This document shows positions 9,652 to 19,606 of a DNA stretch of 64,000 nucleotides, one piece after another. Origin of the DNA: Cordylochernes scorpioides (taxonomy: Eukaryota > Arthropoda > Arachnida > Pseudoscorpiones > Chernetidae); NCBI GenBank assembly GCA_030710605.1, contig CP092877.1, positions 44,190,406 to 44,254,405 of the forward strand, given 5' to 3'. The notes below the pieces were generated by a model that saw only the letters and a list, made by a program, of their open reading frames with translations, ran no database searches and had not been told where the DNA came from. The translations under genes and the position numbers were made by a program. Within the stretch, counting starts at the first letter, position 1. Each line of letters starts with the position of its first letter.

Positions 9652-9785
9652 TGTGTTTTTAATTGGGTATTTTTATTTGTGAAATGTTTTTACCTTCTCT
9701 GTAATTTTAAGAATGTTGTCCCTGAATAGACCTATTTGCAATTTTAAGACTAATAGTTTTTACATATTTTTATAATTTGAAATAT

Positions 9786-9955
9786 AACGTAGAACAAGAA
9801 AAAATCCAAATTACAAAATTGTGTGTGATTGTTTTGGTAACAGCGTTGTAACCATCATCCAAAATAAAGTACTGAATTTATTAATTTGGATTTAATCTTG
9901 TTACCTTATGTTTCTAACCTCTTATAATTCAAATTGTATCTTATCACTTGTTCAA
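9786..9955 (+). repeat. Fold-back family FB1, degenerate copy
   Basis: GGTAACAGCGTTGTAACCAT and TAATCTTGTTACCTTATG are recognisable FB1 words. The hammerhead-like core is eroded here. Confidence 0.55.
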
Positions 9956-10024
9956 TTATTTGTAATCTCTTATTTAAGTCATCCCTTTTGTTTCTTTGAA
10001 ATAATTTGAGTGCAAGTCTTTGTT

Positions 10025-11285
10025 GGGACTCGCCAGCAAATCTCTGGCGGAACACCTAGTCCGGGAAGGCCTCGAGATCGAGGGAACCCTCATCAGGACC
10101 TTCCCCTTCAGGAAGAGCTCAACCAGAATAACGGTTGGAAACCTGCCCTTCTTTGTGGCGGACGCCGCCATCATTGACGCCCTCTCCCGCTATGGGCGCA
10201 TAACCTCCATCGCCCCCAAGCTGCTGAAGGCTGGAGAGTTTACATACACCGACGGCCGACGGGAGGCCTACATCTTCCTCCACGACGGCATCACCATCGA
10301 CAAACTGCCCACCCGATTTGAGATCAGGATCAAGGGTGAGGCCTGGCCAGCCTTCCTGTCTCATGGAATAAAATGCTCGAAGTGTCACGGCCAAGGGCAC
10401 AGAAGAGCTAACTGCCCCCAACTCCATGGGCGCTCTGCCACCGCCAGACGGGCTTCACCGCCCCCTTCCACCGACCTCCCACCATCGACCGTGCCTGGGC
10501 TGCCTAGGCAGTCTTCGGCCGCGCCTCCCAGCCCATCTAATAAGGCTTCCCGCGCCCCATCTGATTCCTGCGCTGCATCTCTACCATCTGCGGCGCCATG
10601 GCCATCCACACCAGCGCCGCCGGCCTCACCCATGCAGGCGGTGACTCCAGCTCCTCCACCAATGACCCCTTCACCTGAAGATCCCATGGGCCCTCGCTCG
10701 GCGGCGTCGCGTCCTGAGTCGACGCCTCCCGCCCGGCCGGACTTCATTGCCCCGGGTGGCCCTCCGCCTGCACAGTGGACCCTCGGACCTGCGACCCACA
10801 CACCGGATGTCGACATGACCACCACTGAGGAGCCCTCTGCTCCCTCACCAGCCGCAGTTTCAACACTCCCACTGCCTGCGCCTCAGCCTGCTGGGCCGAC
10901 ACCATCTGCTCCCCACAAAGAGGATCCGACACCGGCTATGACACCTCCGTCCCCACCACCTACCCCGATGGAGGAAGACCTGCCGCCGAACCTGGGTGAT
11001 TGCATCGATAGAATTTTAGGAGAGATCATCTTTTCCAAAATCGACCCTGGACCCTTGGTCGATGATGAAACCTCCTGGACCGACGCCATTGATGCCATCC
11101 TACATCCCCATTCTAGGGCGCCTTTCCTTGCGAGACTCTCGCCTATTTTGAAAAAAAACTACGCTGTCTTTTTCGAGGCGGCCATCGAGCGCGCTCGGGA
11201 TTCCCATCCCAGGATCCTCAACGGGTTGTCCGAGCTCAGGAGGGCCTTGGCTCCCAAGACTAGACGTCACTGCGGCAAGCGCTAA
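10025..11285 (+). CDS. LINE ORF1 (Gag-like) protein, 5'-truncated
   Basis: About 420 codons stay open with no stop or frameshift. The N-terminal part has the RRM-like fold region of L1/Tx1-type ORF1 proteins (RITVGNLPFFVADAAIIDAL, then SRYGRITSIAPKLL). A CCHC zinc knuckle follows (CSKCHGQGHRRANCP, about residues 120-134). Then comes a long Pro/Ser/Thr/Ala-rich linker and a short charged C-terminal region. Such proteins bind LINE RNA and form the RNP in the cytoplasm. There is no proper start codon because the insertion begins inside the gene. The open frame over 1.2 kb suggests recent insertion. Confidence 0.78.
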
Positions 11286-11374
11286 CCTAATGTATATACC
11301 CCTCTCTTCTCTCTTTCTCTTTGAGATGTAACATTGTCTAGAAGACAATAAATTATTTTCAATTGTCAAATTGT
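10025..11374 (+). mobile_element. ORF1-only LINE insertion (half-LINE)
   Basis: A GC-rich insert in AT-rich DNA, bounded by a 12 bp duplication CAAGTCTTTGTT (10013-10024 and 11375-11386). It is cut at its 5' end inside ORF1, yet goes straight from the ORF1 stop (11285) through ~90 bp of 3' end (TGTAACATTGTCTAGAAGAC) to the target duplication. ORF2 (endonuclease and reverse transcriptase) is absent. A truncated relative with a similar 3' end lies at 14805-15104. Confidence 0.72.
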
Positions 11375-11391
11375 CAAGTCTTTGTTTAGAA

Positions 11392-11554
11392 TGATAAAGC
11401 ACAATTTGAATTATAAATTATAATACAAGAAAATAAGACCTAATCTAAATAATTTATTAGGGTGTGACGTTTCGGCAACAGCATTGTCACCATCATCAGA
11501 CAAAAGAATAAAATATGTGTTAATATTATTTGGATTAGGTCTTATTTTCTTGTA
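11392..11554 (-). mobile_element. Fold-back element FB1, short intact copy
   Basis: 163 bp with an exact 13 bp target duplication TCTTTGTTTAGAA (11379-11391 and 11555-11567). It inserted directly behind the half-LINE, inside that element's own target duplication. It starts TGATAAAGCACAATTTG and ends in GGTCTTATTTTCTTGTA. Confidence 0.8.
11464..11506 (-). ncRNA. Hammerhead-ribozyme-like motif, canonical core
   Basis: On the minus strand the order is CTGATGA, extra T, a 7-pair stem II (two wobble pairs), GAA, ACGTC. Stem I has three pairs. Compared with the copy at 5474 the base at core position 7 is T instead of A (this position is free in hammerheads), and stem II differs at two places by wobble pairs only. 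Confidence 0.5.
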
Positions 11555-11570
11555 TCTTTGTTTAGAAATA

Positions 11571-11690
11571 CAGTAGAACCTCCCTTTTGTGGACACCTTT
11601 TACAAAGGACAGTTTTCATTAGCAAAATTACCATTTTTACGATTTAGCAACTCTCCGGTTAGGTGTCCTTTACAGAGAGGCTCTACCACA
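11571..11690. mobile_element. Pogo-like MITE, internally shortened
   Basis: Starts CAGTAGAACCTCCCTTTTG after TA and ends with TACAGAGAGGCTCTACCACA. Same family as 2254. From 11691 to 12225 I see only AT-rich unique sequence. Confidence 0.65.
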
Positions 11691-12225
11691 CAGTAAAACC
11701 TCCCATCTTTGTCAAATCATATTGAAACAAATCACAAGCTTGTGTAAGTCAGTTTTTTTAATCCCATTTCAGTCCTCTTTCAATATAATTTTTTAAATAT
11801 GGAGCAAAAATTATTTGTTTTATAATTTTTAAAAGATTAAGTTTTAATGATATCTTACCCAATTGTATAATTTTTTTAGCTTTCTCTAAATTGCATTTTA
11901 CAAAAATACATTTCTAAAATATATGCAGACTACTCTCTCTTAAAACATTTCCCCCCGCAAATTTTATTTTTTCGAGGTTGTAGACAAAATTTCTCATGAA
12001 TGACCCACCTATCTGATGAGTTTTTCACAGTTTCTGTAAAATCCAAGATGTGCGACTTCTTTTGACAGTAAGAAACTAGCTTCCTGGACAGACCTGACGT
12101 TGTCTTGTTTTCAGAAAGTCCTCAAGGGATATTTTACCGATGGCACTATATTTGTTATTTTGGGAGTCCCTGTAATCCCTTGTATTAATATTAAGGTGAA
12201 AATATCTGGCTTCCAGGGATACGTT

Positions 12226-12556
12226 TCTTTTTATTTTATTATTATTATTCCTAGTACACATGGTACAGGCCATGATAATCATGGTGGGTAGACATTGGCA
12301 ACTGCTTTTACTGTAAATGCACCACATGTCTACACATGTGAAAAACAGTTCCACTTTTACACTTACAAATGTGACAGAGCCTCTTTTGGTTATTTGCACT
12401 CGCTGGTGGGGTTGTACTTTTGCAAGAATCGGGGGTCAATGAATACATTTTTTTTTTTTCATCAAAAAAAGTGTCCAATACTGGATTTGATCCTGGGGTT
12501 GTTGCAGTCAAAAACCAACGGTTTAGAACACCCTTCCACTGACTCCCAAGCTAGTG
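12226..12556 (-). mobile_element. tRNA-derived SINE
   Basis: On the minus strand: tRNA-like head (GTCAGTGGAAGG as A box, GGATCAAATCC as worn B box), a body with CCAGCGAGTGCAAATAACCA, and a tail with CCATGATTATCATGGCCTGT and a short A/T repeat. A better preserved copy lies at 21124. Confidence 0.72.
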
Positions 12557-12728
12557 ATTTGAACAAAAAATGTTAAAAAGAGAAATCCAAGGAAGCCCCA
12601 GATGTTTTCACCTTACTATTTATTATTTTGTTGACTGGCAACTACCTCCTAGATAACTTACAGATGTTGACCACCATTTTGTTCAAATAGGTTTATTTCT
12701 ATAAATGGAACTTTCTATGCTCTATACC

Positions 12729-13063
12729 AGGGGTCTGCAACCTGCGGCTCTTTATATAGTTCCATACGCAAATATCTTCTTTGACAACCATCATGATTGG
12801 GTGAAGTAGAATGCGTCTGCCTTTGTCATTAAGACTGGGAGCACTACTCAATGGCGGGCCGACTTAGCCCCAAAAGAAATGGCCGCCTCTGGCATGAGGA
12901 ACAGACGCCATGTGCAGCCGCTCTTAATAAATACACAAATATTATTTATGCAAGTACTATTTATTGTTGGCATGAAAAAAATTTTGTGGCTCTTTAAAAA
13001 CTTTGAAATATTGTAAATTGTGTAATTTTTTACTCTTCCGACTTAAAAGGTTGCCAACCCCTG
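12729..13063. mobile_element. hAT-type MITE with nested repeat
   Basis: Terminal inverted repeats CAGGGGTCTGCAACCT / AGGTTGCCAACCCCTG with an 8 bp target duplication differing at one base (CTCTATAC, CTCTATAT). Positions 12776-12905 match the repeat at 15493-15760, which inserted into it or is part of it. Confidence 0.82.
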
Positions 13064-13234
13064 CTCTATATTAATTCCAGTAGAACCCTCAACAACATGA
13101 TTCTTGGTTTCAAGTCCCACTTGTCTCAATTGTAGTAATAGCATTATTACTACATAATAATGTAGTAATAACATTATTACTAGTACTACCAAGTAATAAT
13201 GTTATTATGAGGTTATATTGTTTTCCTGTATATA

Positions 13235-13411
13235 CAGTTAAACCTGCCTATAGCGCCCCCCTCTAAATAGCGCCTTCCTCTTTATAGCGCCCGATTTTAA
13301 ACATTAAAATGTAAACATTTTACATTAAAAGTGACCTGTCTATAGCACCCCCTCTCTATAGCACCCATTTTGGTGAGTCCCAAGTGGGGGCGCTATAGAC
13401 AGGTTTAACTG
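13235..13411. mobile_element. MITE with TIR CAGTTAAACCTG
   Basis: 177 bp flanked by TA; both ends read CAGTTAAACCTG(C/T)CTATAGC. Copies at 31705 and 60511. Confidence 0.82.
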
Positions 13412-13460
13412 TACCTACATTTCTGTTGATATTTCATATAAATGAGACTATATCATTGTA

Positions 13461-13622
13461 TAGTAAAACTTCAATGAGAGGACACTCCGACTCAACAAAG
13501 GACAGTTTTCATTGTCAAAATTACCTTTTTTACTTTTAACAACTCTCTTGTAAGAAGACACTTCTCCATAAAGGATACTTTTGATCTGCAACTAGGTGTC
13601 CTTTACAGGGAGGTTCTACTTG
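13461..13622. mobile_element. Pogo-like MITE, worn copy
   Basis: Left end AGTAAAACTTCAATGAGAGG, right end AGGGAGGTTCTACTTG; same family as 2254. The stretch 13623-14512 shows no gene and no element I can name. Confidence 0.65.
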
Positions 13623-14512
13623 TACTGGAATTTATATTGAAGATGTTCTTGGGTATTATTTTTGACCAATAGCCATTAAGAGAACATGTTTTGACTGTTG
13701 CTGCTGAGGTATAATTCAGATTAGAGATGAACATAAAGGTAACATCACCTACAAATAGTTAATTTATGTCTGATGTGAGAACAGTATTGAGGTGTTGAAA
13801 AATAGAGAAACCTACTTAATTAAATCTTTATATATCAAAAGGACAGAGATGATTTATAAATGATTTGATTTACCAATATTTTAGTTGCCAGAAAACTAGT
13901 ACAAAACAAATTGTCGATAAAAATAAAGGTCACCTCTCCCTTCAAAATAGACCTCAAAACTGTTGTTGTTGCTTATTCCTCAAGTCGTTTAAACAATCTC
14001 CATTAGGTTTCCATTGTCTCAGCTTTTCAATTATGATCCTGGCGTTTTCCCAGAGGTCGACCTCAAAACTAGACGCCATCTATTGACCATCTTTGCAAAC
14101 TAGTGGCCTTGGGTCGGTGACAAAGCCACAATACTAGGTTTGAAATTTTTATTTTGACAGGAAGTTTTTTTATTTGAACTACAAGCAGATGCCAATTTTT
14201 ATACTTTTTTTTTTCATTTGTAAAAGTTTTCCAAGACTGATATATAAGAGAGAGTATATATTTGTAAATTATTTTAAATATATTTATAAATAATTCTATA
14301 CTTCTCTTTTGCCAAATATATTCATGAATAAACTATTTTTTTCAATAGATTAGTGTATTTAATGATTATCTTTTATAAAAAACATTGTAAATTTATTATT
14401 TTCTTATATGCACTATATAAACTGAATGTATATGTTTTGAATTGTAAATAAAAGAATAAGACCCAAGCTGATGTGTTAAGTAACAATATTGGTAACACCT
14501 AGATACTTAAGA

Positions 14513-14735
14513 AAAAAGACATTTCCTGATTGTGCAACTAAAAGTTGCTGATGGCTTGCACCATCTATCAGAATAAATATCATCTAATTGTCAATTTTCA
14601 ATTTCGGGAATAATTAAAAATCTATGATTAGTTGATATTTATTCCAATAGATGGTGCAAGCTAACAGCAACTTATAGTTGCACGATTAGGAAATGCCTTT
14701 TTTCTTAATTTATCCACCTGAACCAAGTGAAAATT
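14513..14735. repeat. Inverted repeat with GTTGCTGATGGCTTGCACCA arms
   Basis: Two arms of ~80 bp read AAGACATTTCCTGATTGTGC and its complement around a short AT spacer. The same arms occur as two direct copies at 23045-23200. Confidence 0.7.
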
Positions 14736-14804
14736 CACTTTTGTACTATTTTTCACCCAGATACTTGTTTGGCTCACAATGTTGATCTCTACAATACCAA
14801 AGGG

Positions 14805-15104
14805 CGGCCCCCTGACCTGCAGGGCTGGGTCTTCTGGCATGGCCATCCTGGCATCTGCCAAGACACAGATCTATAGGTACTTCCTCGGTGTGGAACTGAG
14901 GAGGGTTCAAGAAGACCTTGTCTGGAGGAGAACTCTCTCAAGGTGGGGAAGCCTTCCTTGCTGAAGAAATTTGTACACATACACAACTATATATATATTC
15001 CCCTACATTTTATCTACCCTTTATTTACTATTTTATTATATATTTTTTCCACCTTTGTAACAATTGTTTAGAAGAATCAATATAATTGTTTAAATTGTCA
15101 ATTG
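14805..15104 (+). mobile_element. 5'-truncated LINE copy
   Basis: A GC-rich 300 bp insert with a target duplication of 17-18 bp (TCTACAATACCAAAGGG at 14788, TCTACAATACCAAAAGGG at 15105). Its 3' end (TGTAACAATTGTTTAGAAGA) resembles that of the half-LINE at 10025-11374. The open frame 14779-14964 is probably ORF1 debris. Confidence 0.68.
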
Positions 15105-15330
15105 TCTACAATACCAAAAGGGAGACAAAGTCTGACTGTCATGTGGTAGATAGCCAACCAGTGACAGCAGCTCCCCATTATGGAGACTTATGGACTATAT
15201 TTTGATATAATTGCTACAGTGTCTGGGGAAGCCGACGCAACCTAAGTTCCAGGGATGACAACAAGGTCAAGAAATTGCTAGTCCCCCCAAATATCAATAT
15301 TAGGATTCTTCAATGGCTCTTCTTCTAAGA

Positions 15331-15492
15331 TACAAGATAATAAGACCTAATCCAAATAATTTAATAGTGTGTGACATTTCGGTAACAGCATCAGACAAAA
15401 TAATGAATTGTTTACCAAATAGTTACACACTATTAATTTATTTGGATTAGGTCTTATTTTTCTTGCATCTATAATCCAAATTGTGCTTTATC
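15331..15492 (-). mobile_element. Fold-back element FB1, deleted centre
   Basis: Begins TACAAGATAATAAGACCTAA and ends with the complement of GATAAAGCACAATTTGGATT. Stem II of the hammerhead-like core is deleted here. The target duplication is not clear. Confidence 0.65.
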
Positions 15493-15760
15493 GTCTTTTC
15501 TTGATGACTGGGTGAAGTAGAATGAGTCTGCCTTTGTAATTAAGACTGGGAGCACTACTCAGTGGCAGGCCGACTTAGCTCCAAAAGAAATGGCCACCTC
15601 TGACATGAGGAACAGACATCATGTACAGCAGCTCCTAACATGGAGTACATACGCTGCTTATCCTGTATCCCTGGATTAGGAACCCTTATCAGCCGGGCCA
15701 GGTTTTTTGGTGAGCTTGTTACTGCTCCTTTTTCATCCGGGCTTGGGACCAGCAAAGGAT
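15493..15760 (+). repeat. Interspersed repeat R5
   Basis: GGGTGAAGTAGAATGAGTCT, GACTGGGAGCACTACTCAGT and TTTTTCATCCGGGCTTGGGA recur at 12776-12905 (part) and, on the other strand, at 23283-23590. Possibly the 3' end of a LINE or a SINE; no coding frame is recognisable. Confidence 0.6.
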
Positions 15761-15789
15761 GAGTCATTCTTCAATATAATTTAAATGGT

Positions 15790-16015
15790 ACACTTGGTAG
15801 TGTTGTTATTGTGTCTTATCCCCTTGTGTATAGATTACATGAGTGAGCCTCTTCTTGGGCAAAGTCAGACTTTCACCAAAGTCTCACTGGATCATTGTGC
15901 CATGATCAACGAAAGCTGCACCCCTAAGACCCCATTCCATGAGATCATGAACTCATGGAATTCATGTAATCTTTACACAAGGGAATAAGAAACAACAACA
16001 AAAGATTACATGAGT
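15790..16015. repeat. Minisatellite relative, inverted halves
   Basis: CTTATCCCCTTGTGTATAGA at the left is mirrored by TCTTTACACAAGGGAATAAG at the right; both match blocks of the 6849-7640 array. Confidence 0.55.
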
Positions 16016-16029
16016 TCATGCCCTTCGAG

Positions 16030-16560
16030 CTATTTTATAAGCAGCAGCCTCTCCCAAAGGCCCTGTTTAGTGCATCTAATGTAAGCCAAAATGTGTTCTG
16101 GAGCTGTAGGTGGCAAACTAGATTTTGGGCAAGTGGGGAAGATTTTGTTATTATTTTCTATCTTCAATGGTTTGAGATGGCCTGTTCTAAATCTTGTTAG
16201 TGTTGTTTGATGCTGTCTATTTCTGAGGTTCAGAGCTCCTGCGTTCACTCCACTGTACCAACTGTGCTTAGGTGGGATCCTCTAGTTCTTGTTTATTTTG
16301 TTTTGGTTACTTTAGTTCTAGTTTAGCTACTGTCTCTATTTCTTGGGATATTGAACTGATTCTTGGTTAATGGGTGTCTAATCATATTGCCTAAATTTGG
16401 AAAATTATTGTACATAGTTTTGATACCATATTTTCTAAGTGTTCTAGCTATCGATACTGATTGAAGGGAATATGGGATGATACATAATGCTTTATAAATT
16501 TCTGGTTTTTGGGTTATTGATTTAGTATTTTCTGCAAACTGATGGAAATGTCATAGGATG
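16030..16560 (-). pseudogene. Penelope-like retroelement relic
   Basis: The minus strand of 16300-16560 encodes SLQSVSIARTLRKYGIKTMY and NLGNMIRHPL, which resembles the region after the reverse transcriptase of Penelope-like elements. The next stretch (16030-16248) encodes TLTRFRTGHLKPLK, IFPTCPK and PEHILAYIRC, a zinc-finger-like tail that I recall from arachnid retroelements. Stops and frame changes separate the two. I cannot be sure that both pieces came from one element. Confidence 0.45.
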
Positions 16561-16624
16561 AAGGACTTTGGGTAACCTGACGATGATAAGTTTTTACCTT
16601 AATTAAAAACAGAAGAAACGAAAG

Positions 16625-17500
16625 ATATTATTAAAAACCTATCATGGCGAGTGGATGAAAGTGATCAAGTTGGTGTCGGACATCAGGACCCTTTCTTCTG
16701 TGAACATGGAAGATGGAAAATTAGGTTTGGCGGCTATCGCAGTCTCTACAACTTCCTCAAACTCTTCCTGGAAGAACCTCTACACGCAATTAAAGAAGAA
16801 GGTTTCAATCTAACTGAAGACTTTCGTTGAATTCTTCTCGGCAAAATGGAAGCACTATCAAACTTTCAGCAGATCAATGACTTTGGTCTTAAACAGCGTT
16901 GGATCAAAGTACTTCTTAGACATGGCCATCCTGATGTCTACGAGGTCAACAGGCTCTGCCTGCTCTCCTGGTGAGATTACGTGTTCAAGAGCTATAGGGA
17001 GAAGCTGTATGGCCTCGGGCTGGTAGAGCGGAGGTACTGCGGTGACGCCAGCTTGCTCAAAGGCTATCTCGGCCTTTACCTGAATCTTTGCCGATATCTG
17101 GAAGAGGAAGATCCACTCATCAAGGAAATTATGGAAATCTACAGGAATGTCTTCGAATCGCTATATTTGGAAGAAATGTAGAAGTTTTATACGAAGGAAA
17201 GCCGAGTATTCCTTGAGGAGAACTTTGTGAATACCTCAAGTTGGCTGAAAGACGTCTGGAGGACACTGATAGAAGAGGCCTTCCACAGCTCAACGGCCGC
17301 CAAATGCCAGTTCATTTGTAAGCAGATCTTTATCCCCGAGTACATAGATGCAATCAACTCCGAGTTCCTCAATTTTGTTCGGGAGCAGAGCTACGACGAC
17401 CTGGCTCACCTCCACCGCATGATCGGAGATATGCCTGAACTCGCAGGCTTCCACGCCATGTTCGAGGGCCATGTACGCGAAGAAGTTCCGAGAGAAATAA
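16625..17500 (+). pseudogene. Cullin-1-like pseudogene, N-terminal domain
   Basis: Cullins are scaffolds of ubiquitin ligases (SCF complex). One frame reads SLYNFLKLFLEEPLHAIKEE, then MEIYRNVFESLYLEEM, KFYTKESRVFLEEN and DLAHLHRMIGDMPELAGFHA, aligning over ~280 residues with the cullin repeats of CUL1 ([39 protein letters not shown]). Three in-frame stops break it: TGA at 16828 and 16972, TAG at 17179; no frameshift occurs over ~870 bp. There is no intron, which suggests a retrocopy. Similarity ends near 17490, where inserted repeats begin, and resumes at 19015. Sequence identity to CUL1 is low, so it may derive from a diverged paralogue. Confidence 0.72.
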
Positions 17501-17544
17501 GTGGTTGTAAAGAATCTTGTAAAAAGGATTCTGCAGTTTACATG

Positions 17545-17680
17545 TCGACAACCTTTAGGGTCTATATAAATCTTTTTATCATATCGACGTTTCAACAAAA
17601 ATATTTTGTCCTCGTCAAGAGCGAACAAAAATTAAAACATTTGGCAAGGTGTTAAAAACGCCAAAACGAGATAATAAAAA
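17545..17680 (-). repeat. Fold-back family FB2-like arm
   Basis: ACGTTTCAACAAAAATATTT and CCTCGTCAAGAGCGAACAAA match the arm of FB2 at 30938-31229. The hammerhead-like core on the minus strand is worn (TTGACGA instead of CTGACGA). Confidence 0.55.
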
Positions 17681-17892
17681 AACAATGGTTGCCTGTAAAG
17701 TCGGTTTTACGGGCGAAGATTTTACGTGACAACGGTAGAATATCTATTGATATGAATATAATTAAATTGCACAATAGGAACAAGGAATTGAATGAAAATA
17801 AGAATTGCACAAATTTTAACTATAGAAATATATTTTGTTTACTAAAACATTGTACATGTAAACTTAAACTTAACTAATTCCTATTTGAGTGT

Positions 17893-18390
17893 TTAAGGAA
17901 GTGTTTCTGCTGTAATGTGTCTTGCGAAAGTCAAGTCGATAGTTGTTCCTTTTAACGTAGTTGACTTAGAAACGTTTGATACGCAATCAAGATTATACGT
18001 ATTTTTCATGAAATTAAGAAACGAGTTGTCAGGCTTTACGTTTTTGTTAAAATCACCACACAGAAGAATCGGTATACTAGAATCAACTTGCACGAACGGT
18101 GGCACATACTGGCTGTTGTGAATGTACGGACCGAGTCCTTGCCATAGTAACATTCCAATATCCTGCATACTAGCTCCTGGATGAATATATACAGCACCGA
18201 GTATAAACTTGAAGCTAGTATTAGCGGCGAAGCAAGTAACTTCAGTCATGCACATGTCATCCTTGGTTTTAATGACACGAGTTACGTCTGTAATCGCAAC
18301 TTGGAACACTTCCGCCGTAGATGTCGATGATAATTTACGATAGATCGCCACTCCACCAGCCGCGTTGGTATTTGAAAATCAAAACACTTA
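17893..18390 (-). pseudogene. Endonuclease/exonuclease/phosphatase domain fragment (Helentron-type)
   Basis: The frame reads GGVAIYRKLSSTSTAEVFQV, LGAVYIHPGASMQDIG, ILLCGDFNKNVKP and KGTTIDLTFARHI. GDFN and the T-IDL-F motif belong to EEP nucleases, which occur in LINEs and at the C-terminus of Helentron (Helitron2) RepHel proteins. The wording is closest to what I recall of the Helentron type. It keeps ~165 codons open but lacks the N-terminal catalytic part. It sits in the 1.5 kb insertion that splits the cullin pseudogene. A GC-rich palindrome at 18800-18830 may be part of the same element. Confidence 0.5.
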
Positions 18391-18797
18391 TTCAGATCGA
18401 AGGTTCAAATTTTTGCTAAATAAATTTGAAATTAAATAAAATTTGTAATTGTAAATGATGAAGTTGAAAATTAAAACATTTACTTAAATTAGATGTTAAA
18501 ATTCTTGCTCAACACAGTTTAAATAAAGTTTTCTTATATCTGCCACTTTTTCTTAATATTTGTAATTTTAAAGAATCAATTCGAAAATCAAAACATTTAT
18601 TCAGATCGAAGGTTCAAATTTTTGCTTAATAAATTTGAAACTATTTAAAATTTGTAAAATAATAATTAATTAATTAATTAATTTTAAACTAATAATTTAC
18701 ACCACACGTGTGAACTTGTATTATGACGCTTTCTTGTTTTTCCAACGCCAAGAACGTTCGAGAAAGACAAAGACAGAGACAAGCATGCGCCTAATTC

Positions 18798-18832
18798 TCT
18801 AGCGCTGCGCGCGCAGCTGCGCGCGCAGCACT
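18798..18832. repeat. GC-rich palindrome
   Basis: AGCGCTGCGCGCGCAGCTGC followed by its mirror: a strong hairpin in AT-rich surroundings, near the end of the insertion in the cullin pseudogene. Confidence 0.7.
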
Positions 18833-19014
18833 CTCGTTCGGTGACTCATCGTAACGTTACCGGGCGTTACACTTTTTCATAAGTGACTCCCAGCCGCAAC
18901 CTAATTTAAGACGTTGTCACGTCAAAAGATTTACTGGCCGAAGTATCTTTAATTTTAAGAACTATGAATGCAGGCGGCCAGGCAACCTCTATCTTTACCA
19001 AAAGTACGAATGTT

Positions 19015-19187
19015 CAACGAAACAGACTGAAATCATTGAAGATTATTGTGATTATTTATTAAGGAAGAATCCAAAGCATAAGGCCGACGATCTAGAAGGC
19101 TCCCTTAGTGAAGTTGCATCCGTATTTGAGTACTCACAAGATTTCTTCCAGCAGTACTACGTAGAGCTTTTTTTAAAACTGTTCCAG
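19015..19187 (+). pseudogene. Cullin-1-like pseudogene, second piece
   Basis: Encodes IIEDYCDYLLRKNP, DLEGSLSEVASVFEYSQDFF and QQYYVELFLKLF, matching CUL1 around LARYCDSLLKKS / [20 protein letters not shown]. Same strand as 16625-17500; about 100 residues of the family in between are missing. It directly follows the end of an FB2-like repeat (GCAGGCGGCCAGGCAACCTC). Confidence 0.7.
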
Positions 19188-19299
19188 ATATATGTGCTCT
19201 TTTAATAAAATATTCATTCGTTAGCAAAATGTACATGTTAATTACAAGGTATAAGCTCTCCATTTATATTTACATTTTAGTAACTGTTTCTTTATTGTA

Positions 19300-19400
19300 A
19301 GGTTGATTAAACTAGCGAAACTGCTAGGAGGGTTCACCACTGATGAGCCAGACCCTCCAATAAGTAAAGGCAGTAGGAAATGGTTATTTTCAAAATAATA
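19300..19400 (+). repeat. Repeat family FB3, copy c
   Basis: ACTAGCGAAACTGCTAGGAG, then CACCACTGATGAGCC and ACCCTCC. Same word order as the copies at 3340 and 32165. Confidence 0.65.
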
Positions 19401-19571
19401 TTATTAATTCGCGTTATATAATAGTTTATTAAAAACCGTAAATATGTATATACAAGTGTATACTTATTTTTTGGAGATAGTTGTATAACTAATTAATAGG
19501 CTAATCCCTTAATAGAATGTTCAAATCTAAAAGCTTGAGGGATGAGTTTCTTTTGCAAATAAATTTATTTC

Positions 19572-19606
19572 GAGCTTTCTCTCTCTCTCTCTCTCTCTCT
19601 CTCGGG
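19572..19606 (+). repeat. (CT)n microsatellite
   Basis: About 15 CT units in a row. Between 19607 and 20489 I see no gene I can name; the open minus frame 20145-20393 is discussed under rejected items. Confidence 0.9.

Noticed and set aside
10119-10825. Minus-strand ORFs opposite the half-LINE ORF1
   Set aside because: Shadows of a GC-rich Pro/Ala/Ser-rich coding strand; no start context and no family resemblance.
14779-14964. Candidate terminal exon of MED15 or another host gene
   Set aside because: Framed by a 17-18 bp target duplication and sharing its 3' end with the half-LINE, so it is a LINE fragment.
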